A stretch of 64,000 bases of DNA from Apodemus sylvaticus (Eukaryota; Chordata; Mammalia; Rodentia; Muridae): the NCBI RefSeq assembly GCF_947179515.1, contig NC_067473.1, positions 78,108,936 to 78,172,935 on the forward strand, in the 5' to 3' direction. The position numbers and the translations under genes are program-made. Positions 1 through 13,137 of this stretch are shown here, piece by piece. Under the pieces are notes generated by a model, which made no database searches, was not told where the DNA came from, and saw only the letters and a program-made list of their open reading frames with translations. Position 1 is the stretch's first letter, and each line of letters begins with the position of its first letter.

Positions 1-486
1 TTCAGAGGATTCTGAAGGTCCCTGGGAAACTGACGAGGCAGCTACCTCCGCTTCAGGAGAAAACATGTCTCTACACTAATATCAACATGCATTTTGTTTC
101 TTCTATTTCTGATAAAGGATATTAACCAACTAGTAATATTGCTATTTACTAGGTGGTATTTAATGTGACTTTGTCACAGAAGAGTGGCTACCTCTTCTCT
201 CTCCAAATTTGCAGCTTCAGAGATGTAGCATAGATATTTTTCAACCAACTCATACTCTTCTTCCTTCATGCAGAAATATACTTCTTTGACCTCCCAACTC
301 TGCCATTGATCATATGACTTTATTTGGCCAACAGAATATTACAGGTGTGACAAGAAGACAGTCCTTAATCCTCCATCGTCTGCCTTGGATCTTGAGTTCT
401 GGTGTCCACCATGAGCAGAGCAAACTGTTGGTAGCAGCTGGCACTCTAACCAGGCGCCAGAATGCACATCCCTGAGCACACTTAAC

Positions 487-676
487 CTGTGGGTCATGAC
501 CCTTTCGTCAGCCCTCAATCTCCAAATGTGTGTGTATGTATATGTATATTACAATTCATAACAATAGCAAAAGCACAGTTATGAGGCAGCAATGAAATAA
601 TTTTATGGTTGTGGGTGACCACAACACAGAGAACTGTATTAAAGGGTCACAGCATTAGGAAGGTTGAGAACTACTG
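487..676. mobile_element. hAT-type MITE (RCHARR1/URR1-like), 5' end eroded
   Basis: The segment ends in GGTTGAGAACTACTG, the terminal inverted repeat of a rodent nonautonomous hAT element whose other terminus reads CAGTGGTTCTCAACC. Its interior aligns by eye with the copies at 8182 and 25773 (runs such as ATAATTTTATGGTTG and AAGGGTCACAGCATTAGGAAGG). The left terminus is degraded and no matching 8-bp duplication was found. The family name is from memory. Confidence 0.75.
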
Positions 677-1064
677 CTCTCGATGATCAGCCTAAAGCTG
701 AGCAGCTTCCTTGATCAGCCAAAGGTCTGTCCCTGCAGACCATATATGTCAGTGCTGAGGTTGGAAGCTCTGCTACCTCTGGGCATGGCATTCTTCCCCA
801 AGGCCTCGCATCAAGGAACTGGCCGTTTGCTTACATGGTGTTCAGAAGGGTTGGAGTCTTTGAGAGAGACCTAGGAGAAGTAAGTGGGGGGTTACTGCGC
901 CATACCCTTGAAGGAGACACTGGGACACCAGGCTCTCTGACTTTTTGCTTCTGGCTGCCATGAGGTAAAAGATGCCCAGACCAACCTGTACCCCCAGCAT
1001 GATGGTCTGTCCACACTACCACAGGTCCAGTGCAATAAGGACAGGCCTCAGAAACTCTAAGTCA

Positions 1065-1627
1065 TTCTCCAATTCCATCCACTTGCCTAAGACTTTCATG
1101 AATTCATTGTTTTAATTGCTGAGTAGTATTCCATAGTGTAAATATACCACATTTTCTGTATCCATTCTTTCTTTGAGAGACATCTGGATTCTTTCCAGCT
1201 TCTGGCTATTATAAATAGGGCTGATATGAACATAATGGAACATGTGTCCTTATTACATGCTGGGGAATCCTCTGGGTATATGCCTAGGAATTGGAGAATG
1301 TCATCCTGAGTGAGGTAACCCAAACACAAAATAACACAGATGGTATACACACACTGATAAGTGGATATTAACCAAGAATCTCGGAATACCCCAGAAATAA
1401 TCATATGAAACATATCAAATGATGCCCAAGAAGAAGGAAGGAGAGACCCCTGGTCCTGGAAAGTCTCAGTGCAGCAGTGTAGGGGAATACCAGGATAGGA
1501 AAGCGGGAAGGGGTTGATTGGGGAACAAGGGGAGGGAAGAAGGCTTATGGGACTTTTCAGGGAGGGGGGATCCTGGAAAAGGGAAATCATTTGAAATGTA
1601 AATAAAGAATATATTGAATAAAAAAAA
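1065..1627 (+). mobile_element. L1 3' end, twin-primed (5' half inverted)
   Basis: A 5'-truncated L1 with a 15-bp target-site duplication, AGAAACTCTAAGTCA, at 1050-1064 and 1628-1642. The left part (1065 to about 1290) is L1 in reverse orientation. The right part (from about 1293) is L1 3' sequence in forward orientation ending in a poly-A tail at 1620-1628. The two halves are adjacent in normal L1 order, so the inversion fits twin priming during insertion. Confidence 0.9.
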
Positions 1628-2279
1628 AGAAACTCTAAGTCAAAATACGGGCTTTCCTTTTGTAAGTTGATTTAGTTCACAAGTTTGCCACAGGGACAGA
1701 AGCCTTGGGATACTTTGTAATTTGCATAACTGCAATGTGTCACAGGATACTCCATATTAACTGAAAGACAAGATTGCCAGTATGGATACATGTTCCTAAT
1801 ATTATAATTTTTCATTTTTATCTTGAAGTTCACTTATGTGTGTGCATCCTGTCACCCAAACAGCTACTTCTCAGATATGTGAACAAAGATGCAGACAAGT
1901 AAAACCACAGCAGAATCGTACATTCTTGGTGAAGTGATGGTTTATCTTGGCAGAAAAATATCTATGGTACATCTCTGGAGATGCAAATTTGGAGAGAGAA
2001 AAGATAGCCACTCTTTTGTGACAAAGTTATATTAAATACCCCCTTTCAATTGGGAAAAAAAGCCAAGCTATGAGGAGCCAGTATCTTCAGGCTCAGGGTC
2101 TACCGCAGCCCTGTGGTAATCAGCTAGTATGTCAGTCAAGCTTATTTTACTTTCTGTTCCTCACCCCTCACACTTGTAATGAGCCAGTAAAATCTATTCA
2201 AGATTTCACAAAACTTATGAAGAAAAATGTTGAAGTAATCTATAGGTCCTCAGAGTTTAGAAGCAAACATCATTCATAT

Positions 2280-2352
2280 GAAATATGTGTGTGTGTGTAT
2301 GCGTATGTATATATATATGTTTATGTATGTATGTGTATATATACATATATAT
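2280..2352. repeat. TG/TA microsatellite
   Basis: Alternating TG and TA dinucleotides with interruptions; no other content. Confidence 0.85.
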
Positions 2353-2984
2353 ACTCTTTTTCACCCTTTAAAATGCCAAATGAACTCAGTCAAATGAATT
2401 AGTCAACATTTTTATTTATAGATTTTTTTTTTAAAAAAATAGGATCCTTTAAAAAAAAAGAGTAAGAAAGCTACATTTAAGGAGCTTGGAGTGCCAATTG
2501 TATTTTTCTCTGATCCCTCCATGGCTTTCAATTTGGTAACAGTCTATGAGCTGCCTAGTGCTACACAGAGGCCCACAGTCTAACTGTAAGGGAGCCATAT
2601 CAAGTCCCACATTCTCAGTTGGGGGTAGTCTTACTTTCAGTCCATGTGGTGACATCATCTGACTCACAGGTCCACATGAGCAGGCCCAGACTACCTTCTT
2701 TCCTTAACATGCCATCCCACCCTGTCCTGACCGTCTCCACCTCCATAACCAAATGGCATCTTTACCCCACTACCCTGTAGGTACTGGTACCAACTACTCC
2801 ACGGAGGCCCCTTAGGGATAGCCTCCTCCCAAAACAGCATCCTAGACCCCACACTTCAGACAGGCCTCCCAGCCCCTGCCTCCTCACCTTCATTCTCCCC
2901 ACCTTCCAACTGTGCAACCTTACTTCCCTACACTGTTTAAGCACATTCTCCATGAGCCGAGGACTTTACTGTGCATTTCACTAC

Positions 2985-3050
2985 TCTAGCCTCAAATCCT
3001 GGACAATGCCTGCACAGTTGGCACTCAGCAAATATTTACTAATAAAGATT
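2985..3050 (-). repeat. L2-like remnant
   Basis: The pattern GCACTCAGCAAATATTTACT resembles the reverse of the L2 3' end (ancestral form GTGCTCAATAAATATTTGTT). It is short and diverged. Confidence 0.4.
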
Positions 3051-3939
3051 TGTGACTTTAGATGAAGCAACATGGAAAATGGAAAACAAAATAATTTAAT
3101 ACTTATTAAATCACCTTTTTATTTTTTGGATCTTTCAAAATGTAGATGCCATAACTAGCTGCCTGACTGTGGGAGCCCAGGACACTCTAAAATGAAGGAA
3201 ACTACTGGCATATATCTCATAGGAATGAAAGTCATTTCTGTAGGAAATGGTTGTCAAGCAAGACATTAAAGCAGTGTGTGCACTAGTGTCCACCTTGGCT
3301 ATTACTGAGTTTCTAATAGCTCCTGTCCTGGGGACTTCCTGAAGAGCTCCCAGCACCTGAAAATGTAACATGCACAAGGCTGTCATTAAAAAACTGCATA
3401 GCACTTAAAGAGAAGGCATGGCACTTTGTTAACTAAGCGTCTGCTCTTGCATTCTTTACAAAAGCCTCACAAACACTTTCACAACAAATAATACACAGGG
3501 TTTCTTCAGTTTTTCCAGTGCTTAGTGGCTGAAGGAGAAAAAGCTGTTCTCTGTTTATGTGTAGTTTAAGTAAGCTCTCTAGAACCTGCAAATGCATGAT
3601 CTTATGGCTAATCACCTGACCTAAAAGCCCAAAATATTAAAACTACATAAACAACACCAAGTTAAGGTTGACATCCTTTGAAGGCACTCCAGTTTCCGTA
3701 GGGACATTTTAACATCCCTTGGGTTCCTAGGACTACTCGGTATGACCAGTACAGACACAATCCACAACCTCCAGAGGAATAAAAGTCTACGAGATCTCTA
3801 AATAAAAATGACTAACCTGAAACATAAGCACATAGGGTTATTTTGATGACTTTATTTCTTCCACTGTACTGTAGAAGCACGGAGATGGAAGAGTGAGGGG
3901 TTTGTGGAACTGGGAGGAAGGCTGAAAGTCTGGATAAAC

Positions 3940-4085
3940 ATATGTATTAACATTTATAGACTGTTCCTAGTTGGCAGGCCCTTCAATGTGTCTATTTTTA
4001 TTTAATCTTCATGGTAAGAAGTAAGTCCTATTTCCATCATTATTAGACAGATGTTGGGATCTCAGGGAACTACACAGCTTTACAA
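3940..4085 (-). repeat. MIR SINE remnant
   Basis: It follows the MIR/L2 reverse pattern: TTTAATCTTCATGGTAAGAAG, then TCCTATTTCCATCATTATTAGACAG, then a diverged core. It is an ancient mammal-wide repeat, not murid-specific. Confidence 0.55.
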
Positions 4086-4527
4086 AGGCAAATGGAATCC
4101 AAGAATAGCATCCATAACTATCCACAGTTGCAGCCCAGTTCCTGCACAGGAAATGACAAACAAAACACCTACCAGCTAACACACCAATCTACATGCTGCC
4201 ATAGGATACCCTGAGGCTTGCATGGGTTCTTGCCCCATTGTGCAGAAGCAGAAAAGGGGGTACTAAGAGCTTCTATTACTTGACAAAGGAATAAAAACAA
4301 GACTCCCACATGAGGGTTCACAGGCCTCCCGAAGAGTTTCTCTCAGAAGACTTGACCACCCTTTTTACTAGATAGCAAAGTCAAACTATTTCTGTAGCTA
4401 TGTAAAGCACTCCCAGTGGAAATGCATCTTTGTGAAATGCATCTTGGTATGGAAGAGCCTCCTACAAAACTGCAAACAATAAGATACCTACTTAGTGCAG
4501 TATGAGCACTTGGGTCTCATAAAATGC

Positions 4528-4640
4528 AAACATAGCCAAGTGCTCTGGCTCATGCCTATGGTCCTGGCTGCTCAGGAGGCTGAAGCAGGAAGAATACTTG
4601 CATCATCTTAGATGCCGCAGCATGATCCTATGTGGGAAGA
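4528..4640 (+). repeat. Old B1-type SINE
   Basis: It contains GGCTCATGCCTATGGTCCTGG and GGCTGAAGCAGGAAGAATAC, matching the 7SL-derived B1/PB1 left part, including the region of the internal A box. There is no clear tail. Confidence 0.7.
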
Positions 4641-6933
4641 AGAGCAAGTATTTTACAGAATCCCATGATGTAGGCTGTAAAGAACAGGTAGTGAATCCAT
4701 GGTGACACCAGTCCTTGATTCCCTCAATACTCCGCTGGCAGATACTGGGCTAGTTACATGGTCTGCTCCTGGGTCCCTCCTGTATCAAGTGGGAATATTG
4801 CTGCACACTATATACTAGAAACCTCCAGAAGGTACTTTATAAATAATATCTGTAAAGGATGTCAGAGCTGCTCAAGTCTGAGAATTTGATCTCAGAGATG
4901 GTAGGATCAGGATTCAAAATCCAGTTTTCTACTTTAGCTCTAGTTTCCTTTACTCACTCCCCAGCCTTCTTTATGCCAAATAGCCTAGCAAGAAAACGAG
5001 GGAGGAAAGAGATACACTTGGGCTTAGCTTGTGAGGTCCTCAGCATGGACCGGACATTATAGGCGAGGCTAGAAATAATTCCAGCCGACTCCATATTATC
5101 CCAAACTGGAAAAGACACACATTTTATTTTAAAATGTAAAAATAAAATTAATTTCCCTTTCACTACATTCCCCCATTTTTGTAGTTATTTTTCATATTCC
5201 CTAAATATAAACTGTCCTGTCCCAGTGTGGTACTTGTGTATATTCCACATACATTCAAACCCATACCATATGCATACGTCCAAGGCTGGTTTTAGAGATG
5301 TTACCCACAATCCAAAGGCACTTTGTAAATCATTCTTTTCATAGCCAGAGTGCTGCTGGGTTTTCTCATTCTGTTTCTGAAAATATTTCTGGAAGAAGAG
5401 AACGGGAAGATGACAAGACCCTGTCCTCTAGGCAGGAGCTGGATTTTGGAGGGAGAAAGAGAGCATACAGTAAGGGGAACATTCACATGACAGACAGGCA
5501 CACAACAAGATACACAAGATGACTGACTGTAATAACTATCTTTGTAAGAAGAAGAGATTTTCTGTAATGAAGGAAAGTATTTTTACTATAATCTTACCAA
5601 GCAACAGCATCTTAGTTCATATCTCACTAGATATGACATTTAACTAGTTTATAACATATTAAGCTCCAATTGGAAGGCAGTTCTTACATGATGGGCAGAA
5701 AGTCTGCCTTGGGGAGGGTTGGGAGGGTAATTAGATGGCACACTTTCCAGGACAAGGTGAGTCCCTAATTGAAAACCTAGGGAATTAACCCAAGTTTTGT
5801 GCAACTTACTACTTTAGGCCTCCTTTGTGGGAAAATATAATATTACATATGCAAAACCCTTAAGAAATTGATTATTCTGATTAAGAAATGAGAAGAAAAC
5901 ACAAAATTTTATAAACTGGTCATTCCAAACATTACAAAGTCAAAATACCCCCCCAAAAAACCTGTGTGTATATTAACAGCAGACATATTGCTAATCTCTG
6001 CTTAGAGTTGTGCATGCTCATGAATTTTCATGACAATAATTTGCATTAAAATCACTTTCTGTAGGTGGAAAGATAAACCAGCCTTCCCTCAAGCATAGGT
6101 GATCAAATTCAATTAGCAATTATTAATATTTCAAAGGAATTACTTTTAGCCTCATATATCTTTGTTGGAAATGTCATATCAAGTCTTACAATTGTTGTCA
6201 AATTTGCAAATGTCTCTCTTTCACAAACAAGCCATAAAATCTTAAGACATCTTCAGTTTGTATGCATGGACTAATGTCACATATTCTTTGACTAAGTGGC
6301 ACTTTGCTGTTACCATTTTTTGTTATGTACATTCATGCCAAATAAACCAGGACACTTAAACACTGAGAATCTTTAAAAGTACATCTATAACTGCTTCTTT
6401 GCATATCTGCATATATTCCTAATAGAGAGGAACTTCTGTCCTGACTGAACTAAGGTTAAGTACTGACGGACTTCTGGCTCCATACTTCAAACCATTCCCC
6501 ATGACAGATATCACTGTTCACATTGGTGCTTCAATGCTACCTCTGACCCAAGCCTTTGTGAAAGGACCATAGGTGAGCTGGGCCGTGGGCAGAGCTCCTA
6601 GAAAGCAATTCTCTTTAGAGGGTGGCCAGGGAAACAACTGGATGAGATTACACCATGAACTGTATCGACACCTCTCACCAAGCCAAACTAAAGGCATCTC
6701 TAGTTCACCTTCTCAGTTATGCCTCAAAACCACTTTCGACTCCACACCACTGAACCCTATGGAGAAACATTACAAGTTGTACGCAGAAAAATATTCGAGT
6801 TTTGTCAAAATCTTTTTTCAAAGTGTATAAATTCTAATCCTGTGAGTGCATGGTTACACACACTGTTGGGCCTCTCAGAGCTTCAAAAGGTGTTGGATGG
6901 GCCTGGGGACATATTCCATATTAGTGTGCATGT

Positions 6934-6934
<1 letters not shown>

Positions 6935-6966
<32 letters not shown>
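6935..6966. repeat. (CA)n microsatellite
   Basis: An uninterrupted CA run of about 16 units, flanked by GCATG-type repeats. Confidence 0.97.
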
Positions 6967-6968
<2 letters not shown>

Positions 6969-8039
6969 CACGCATGCACGCACAGCAAATGCAGCATTCA
7001 AAGGAGAGGCGTTCCTTTGAATCAGTATAACAATAATTATGTTCCTGTGAGTGACCCCTATAAAATTTATCTTATCTGTACATATATATGGTCTCTTCAA
7101 ATATATTTTACTTCATTAAAGGTAAGAAATATTAAAAAAATAATCATGGGCATCAGCCATTGATGTTAGGGAGAGAAAAGAAAAGAGAAAGCTAGGGAAT
7201 GAGAACACATGTGTCTATACACATATAAACAGATGTACAAATAGTTATATGGATTCATAGATACACATACATATAGATGGTATGATATACTTCATGTATT
7301 ATGAACCAGATATAATAACCAGTCTTTCTTTATCTGAAGTTTCGCTTCCCATGTAATCTTCAGTCAACAGCAGTTTTAAGGTATCAAAAGAAAATTATAA
7401 AAAGAAAGTGTTCATAATTTCTAATTAGAATGATATTCTAAATAATATAAAAAAATCTTTTGAGGCTGTCTTACCTGGGCCCTGAACTAGCCTTTTGCCC
7501 AAGGACTAACTGTTCAGCTAAACTGTCCAAGTATCAGTTAATTTATTTACTAGCAGCCCCAAAGTCAAAGAGTAGAGATGTTAGCCAATTACAGATGTTC
7601 CAAGAAAAGGCCATACAGTGCTAGCTTTAGGTGGAAGTTCAATGTTCTCAGCTGAATAAGTAAAAAAACTGATATGTTCAGTTTGCTAAGAAACTATGAA
7701 AGGACAAAGAAATGTGTACTCGTTTTGCTCTGATACTTCACTTCAAATTGTAAAAGCCAACAATCATGGTATCTCTAATCCTAAGTGCCTAGTTAAAATG
7801 AAAAAAGTTGTAGGTAAAAAACATGAACAGAAAATATATTCTGACCAATAGCAATACACAGAAAAATAGTATGCATATATACATGCAAATGTTCTTATAT
7901 ATTACCCATATATATTCACATGTAAATAACAGTATATATCTAGGTACTACTTTTCTGGATATATGAATATATAACCTCTCAATGTCTTTGAATTTATCTC
8001 CCATAGATGAACTACAATATATATGCCATTTATATAACT

Positions 8040-8090
8040 GTACATATACTACTGATATATATATATGTATATATATATGTATTGTACATA
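8040..8090. repeat. AT-rich TA microsatellite
   Basis: TATA/TGTA alternation in a wider A/T-rich tract (7860-8100). The open frames here are repeat artefacts. Confidence 0.8.
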
Positions 8091-8181
8091 GAGTATTCCC
8101 CACTGATCCCTACATATATGATCTACCTTAGAAAAGTCACTGTTGCAGACTGGCAAAGAATAAAGAGTTCTTTCCTTAGGG

Positions 8182-8398
8182 CAGTGGGTCTCAACCTTCC
8201 TTATGCTGTGACTTTAATACAGGTCTTCTTGCTGTGGTGACCCTACCCATAAAATTATTTTCCTTGATATGCCATAAGTGCAACTTTGCTTCTGTTATGT
8301 AATATAAATATCTGTGTTTCCCAATGGTCTTAGGAGACCCCTGTGAAAGGGTCATTAGACCTTCAACTGGGTCACAACCCACAGGTTGAGAACTACCG
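8182..8398. mobile_element. hAT-type MITE (RCHARR1/URR1-like), both ends present
   Basis: The element begins CAGTGGGTCTCAACC and ends GGTTGAGAACTACCG, so both terminal inverted repeats are present. It is flanked by CCTTAGGG (8174-8181) and CCTTCGGG (8399-8406), an 8-bp target-site duplication with one later change, as expected of hAT transposition. At 217 bp there is no transposase. It is in the opposite orientation to the copies at 487 and 25773. Confidence 0.9.
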
Positions 8399-8649
8399 CC
8401 TTCGGGAGTCAGTAGGTGAACCAGACAAAGAAAAGTACCCCATCAGAAGTCCGTCATTATTTTTGATGCTAGGCAGGCTGTACATTTAGTGACCCAAGAT
8501 AGTACATTTGTCTCCTGCCAAAAGATTTTATCCTTAATGTAAGCATCCATTATCTGGTCCCTGCTTGCAGCTGGTCTTTTTAAAATTAGTGAAAATGACT
8601 GCAGTATCTCAATATTCTAGCACTTTCTTTTAGGAGAAAATTTTATTTT

Positions 8650-8985
8650 GTATGTGCATGTGTTTGCAGGGTGTGTGTGTCTGTGTGTCTTTCTGAATGT
8701 CTGTCTGTGGTGTATGTGTGCATGTATATCATATATGTTTGTGTGTCTGTAGTATATGTGTGTGTGTGGTGCATTCACGTATGTATGTGTTTGTCTGTGA
8801 AGTGTGTGGGTGTGTATGCGTGTATATGGTGTTTGAATGCAGGCATATGCATGCCACAGTGCACATGTGGAGCTGAGAGGACAACTTTCAGTTTTCTCCT
8901 TCTATCATGTGTGTTCTGGGTATTCAACTCAGATCCTCAGGTTTGTATAGCAGGGGTTTTTAACTTACCAAATCATCTCATTGGA
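8650..8985 (-). repeat. TG-rich satellite with SINE remnant (B3/B4 type)
   Basis: A long irregular TG/TCTG tract (8650-8840) is followed by sequence like the reverse of a B3/B4 SINE (CACATGTGGAGCTGAGAGGAC, then TATTCAACTCAGATCCTCAGG). Confidence 0.55.
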
Positions 8986-10284
8986 CCCAAGAAAATAATT
9001 TTTCTCCAACTCTGATTTAGAGTGTGGAATGAAAGGAATTTTGAAAAGCATACATAAATTTCTGACATTTGTAGTTCTGATTTTCAGATTCCAAAATACA
9101 TATTTGAGGGTCAGCACTTTACCCAAGTCAGTGTCTATTAGATGATCATGAAATAAAATGAATATATGTAACTCAGAAATCACTTCTTCAATAGCTAGCA
9201 TAGTCATTGCCGTGCCATCAAAATCTGAAGGTAGAGAGGCAAGGATCAATGGTAGAGCAAAGGTAGAACAAAGACTAGAAAGGAGGATCTTTTGTCAAAA
9301 GTTTGAGAGCAGTGCTTCCTGCCTCTGAGAGTGGTCTAAACAGAGGGCCTCTGACTTTCAGACAATCCCTAGAAAGCCTCTGAGTGTCACCAACCTGCTT
9401 CAGCCTGGAGGCTTCTTCCCTGTCATCAATGGTAAGAAGTGAGTTCTCTGAAAACAGTTGTCAGCTTGTATTTCTAGAACTGTCTACACGGGTGATGTCT
9501 ATAGAATACAGGAACTCTAAAGAAAACCATCTTCTACAAACTATGGAGACTTTAATCACCAATTAGTTATAAGCAGATACTCCAGTTACATGTCAGAACC
9601 GTGTACACTAACAGGAAGCAAGCAGATAGTGGTGGGTGACATTTACTAAATAACATGTTCAGTAAGGATGTTTCATACAGGCTGATTTGACTCTACATAA
9701 GAAACAAACAGGTGAAGAAAATACTGAAGACTGTTTTGTGATGCAGTTAGACTCGGAGCTCCTATAGCAGCTATGCTTGTGTGCCTGTGGGAAGGTACGT
9801 ACTTCAAATCTCTCAGCTCTGTACCCAAAGCCTTCTTTGGAGGGTGAGGAGTAACAGAGATCTTGCTGCCAAGCCACAGGGTGCAGAGAAAGTCGGAAGG
9901 CAGCAACAAGCCTTTCATTTATTAATATCCTCATTCCCCATCCCTTCTGCTACAGGAAAGCTCCTTAGGGGAAGGTGCCCACAGGTCCCAGGCACAGTGC
10001 CTCTTTCCAGTGCTGGTCTTTTCAGACATGTTCAGGCCAAGGGAAAAGCCATGTTCTTAGCCGCTGGCCTTGGCACCACTTTCATGGTCCACGGTGGCTA
10101 ATGCCTTTGCCAGGATCTGAAGTACTCTGGCCACACTGAAGTGACTGTGGCCAAAGGCTGCAACACAGAGTAGAGGACATCTCTTCAGGATGTCCGAAGA
10201 CTCACATTATCACTGAAGTAATCAAACAGCACTGAGTTGTGTGATGGACACAACTCTATTGTTAACCTCTATGCAGGCTTCCCT

Positions 10285-10500
10285 ATGAGGGTTGCAAAGA
10301 TATTTATTGAACGAATATACAAATGGAATAAATTTAATGATATAGATAATTTATTAATGTAGCTGTGTCTTTTGCCTATATAATCTCTTCAGTCCTCATT
10401 AACAATTCACAAGAAGATGCTATTATCTTTATTTATAGAAAAAACACAGCTTACATAAGTGGCCTGTCCAGTCAGAAGGTGACAAGCTGTGGAGGTGTGT
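10285..10500 (-). repeat. MIR remnant, reverse
   Basis: The order ATTTATTGAACGAATATAC, TCTTTATTTATAGAAAAAACACAG and AGTGGCCTGTCCAGTCAGAAG follows the reverse of MIR (position of 'TTTACAGATGAGGAAACTGAGG' and 'GTCACACAGC'), well diverged. Confidence 0.45.
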
Positions 10501-10817
10501 GATCAATTTCAAGCATGCTGGATTCACTATGCTGCTTCTAGCTCAGTTACATGCTAGGGAAACACACCAGCTGTGCATGGAAGGGACACAGGAAGAGTAA
10601 AACCAAAGTTTTCAGAGTCAGCTTTGCATATCTATCCAGAATTACAATCATAACTTATATTTACCAGCCACGAAACCACAGTGAACTTACACCCTTGTGC
10701 TTCATTTCACTTAACTATGAAGTAGGGCTGGCTAAAGGCCTACACACACTGTGTAACCTTCTACTCCACTATAAGGCTTCTTGAATACTGCAAGTACTTA
10801 CTGCATTAATTAAATTT

Positions 10818-11100
10818 TGGTGCTGGGACTAAATACCTGACAAGAAGCAACTTCTGGGGGGAAAGGATTTTAAGGGCTGACCATTTGAGGAGCCCTTATT
10901 TGTCATGGTTAAGGAGGCATGGTGGCAGGAGTATAAGGTGGCTGGTCACATCAGCAAACAAGCAGATTGGAAAGAGCACTGGACTGTAAAAGCTCACTCT
11001 AGGTGACCCACTTTCTTCAGCAAGGCTCTACATATTAAAGGTTCTATGGCCTTGTGAGGACTAGCAGGAGCTATAGGAAAAATTTCATATTCAAACCATA
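10818..11100 (-). repeat. Rodent medium-reiterated repeat (DNA-type)
   Basis: By-eye similarity to the copies at 12815 and 25035: an ACCTGACAAGAAGCAACTT-like start, a central GGCATGGTGGCAGGAG and an end like ATTTCATATTCAAACCATAGC. The family is probably hAT-Charlie related; the name is uncertain. Confidence 0.5.
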
Positions 11101-11292
11101 GCATTTCAGTCTGTCCCATTCCCCACAGAGTCACTGTCATCTCAAAATGAAAACTGCACATATTCCAACAGTGAGTTGGGGATGGAGCCCAGTAGTACAG
11201 TGCTAGGACCCATGGAGCCCTGGTCAACTCCCAGCAAATACACAAACAGCAATGCATTGTAAATGATGAACAAACATGAGCACTATCTGAAA

Positions 11293-11431
11293 AGAGGGGA
11301 GGGGCTGGAAAGACAGCTCAGCAGTTATGAACAAGTTCTGCCTTTCCAGAAGACCCAGCACTCACATCAGGTGTCACTATCACTCGTGACACTCTCTTCT
11401 CTTGTGTCCTGGGAACATGAAAACATGTGGT

Positions 11432-11480
<49 letters not shown>
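11293..11480 (+). repeat. B3-type SINE with (CA)n tail
   Basis: It starts GGGGCTGGAAAGACAGCTCAG, the tRNA-derived head of B2/B3 SINEs with the A-box region, followed by a diverged body (CCAGAAGACCCAGCACTCACAT). It runs into a perfect CA microsatellite at about 11437-11478 and AATAAA. A CA run ending an SINE tail is a common microsatellite origin. Confidence 0.75.
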
Positions 11481-12814
11481 TAAACTTAAAGAAAAGCCCT
11501 AACACTGTACCAAATCCCAAAGTCTCTTCTGAGACTAGAGGCAATTATCTGAACTCTAAGCTCACGATATCAAAAACCGAGTTACATACTTCCAACACAC
11601 AATGGCATAAGTGCTTCCATTCCAAAAGAGAAGAAGTAGGGCACAGTAAGAAAAGATTAGAAAGCAAGACCAAAAGCTAACAGGAAAGCCACCAAGTCTT
11701 GCAGCTCCATATCTGGCTTTGACACTCATGACAGAATCACTTGGACGCCAAGAGCCTTGGGAGCCCTGGCCAGCTTTGCGACCTGAATCTTTCCTCAGTG
11801 ATACACTATGGTCCTGAAATTTATAGCACACTGGGGTTGTCATTGCAACTTAGACTTTATTTTCCCAGCTTCATGCAATGGCCTCTCAGGCCTCAGTATA
11901 GGGAAGCCAATTCTTCCACTCAAACTGCTGGAGTTAGCAGCCTTCTAGAATCTTGGCAAAAGCCTATATGACAGCCCTCCTCTCCAAACCCCTGACATCT
12001 TTAAGCCTTTAAAATCAGCAATTCAGCGGACACTGCCAAGTTCGGCTGTTATCTTGAGATGTAGCCTTGGTCCCTCTGGGCCAAGCTACAGTGGCTCTGT
12101 GTCTCTTGTTTGCTGAAGATGCACAACCATTTTCCTGGACAGTTGTTTTCAGGCAGGGATGCTCTTCGGTAGCACCCTCAGCTCAGGCTCCCTCCCTTCT
12201 AATAAACTGATTTGCATTAGATGGAGTCTTTACTAGGAGAAAGTGTGTCCTTGGTACCATTCTGGTTATGACAGCAGAATCTCCTTAATAACTACAAGAG
12301 TTTATTCAGCACCTGCCTTGTCTGTGACTGTAAACCTGCTCCTTGCCTCAGGAAACTAGAATTTCCTTTAGATCCTCCTGCTCCATATTGTTACTGTTTT
12401 TAATTGTAACCCTAGATGAAGGGCAGTGAGCAGTAACCATTGCACAGCCTAAATGCTGCCCTGCCCAGAAATTTCCTCTACCAAACAAATTAATCCATCA
12501 CTTTTGAATTTGGCCTCAGTAAGTACTGGGATATGAACAGAATAAAGATAGATTCTTTAAGAGACTATAATGCCAATGTCCTCTAGCCCTGTTCCTGAGT
12601 TAGACTGCTACTCTCCATATTTCTCTCAGCATTTTGATCTTCCCAGCAGAATGGCCCACTAAGCTCTGCTTATAGTATAGTGGGGTTTCTCTAGCCTGAA
12701 GGTCCAGTCATCCACATGACTCGCACAAACCAGTTCCAAGGGCTCTATAATCTAATTTATTAGAGAAATCACCTGCTTCTCAGTATTATTGTCTTTTTTT
12801 TATCAAAGTTACTT

Positions 12815-13137
12815 CTCTTATTGTTGTTGTCATAAAACACCTGACAAAAAGAACTCACAAGAACATTTTTTTTTGATGTATGATGATGTAGAGGGGATGA
12901 TGTAGAGTCTGGCATGGCGGCAAGAAGTGTGAGGTAGCCAGTCACACTGTATCACCACAGACAGGAAGTGGGGCAGGACTCAAGGACCTTCCTTTCCCCA
13001 AAAGCAGCTACTTCCTAGAGGCAGCTTCTACTTCTTAAAAATTACACGCCCTTCTATAACTAACTACGCATTTGGGTAGTACAAATATTCAAGCCCATGG
13101 ACCTATGGGAAACCTTTCCCATTCAAACCATAACACT
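12815..13137 (-). repeat. Rodent medium-reiterated repeat (DNA-type)
   Basis: It shares with the copies at 10818 and 25035 a CATAAAACACCTGACAAAAAG-like start, a GGCATGGCGGCAAGAAG centre and a final TTCCCATTCAAACCATAACA. There is no coding capacity. Confidence 0.55.

Noticed and set aside
10000..10180. Coding-looking stretch (GLGTTFMVHGG) suggestive of a processed pseudogene
   Set aside because: I could not match it to any protein, and no poly-A tail or flanking duplication was seen.
11293..11345. tRNA-like A/B-box sequence
   Set aside because: It is the tRNA-derived head of a B3 SINE, not a tRNA gene; the same applies at 54637.
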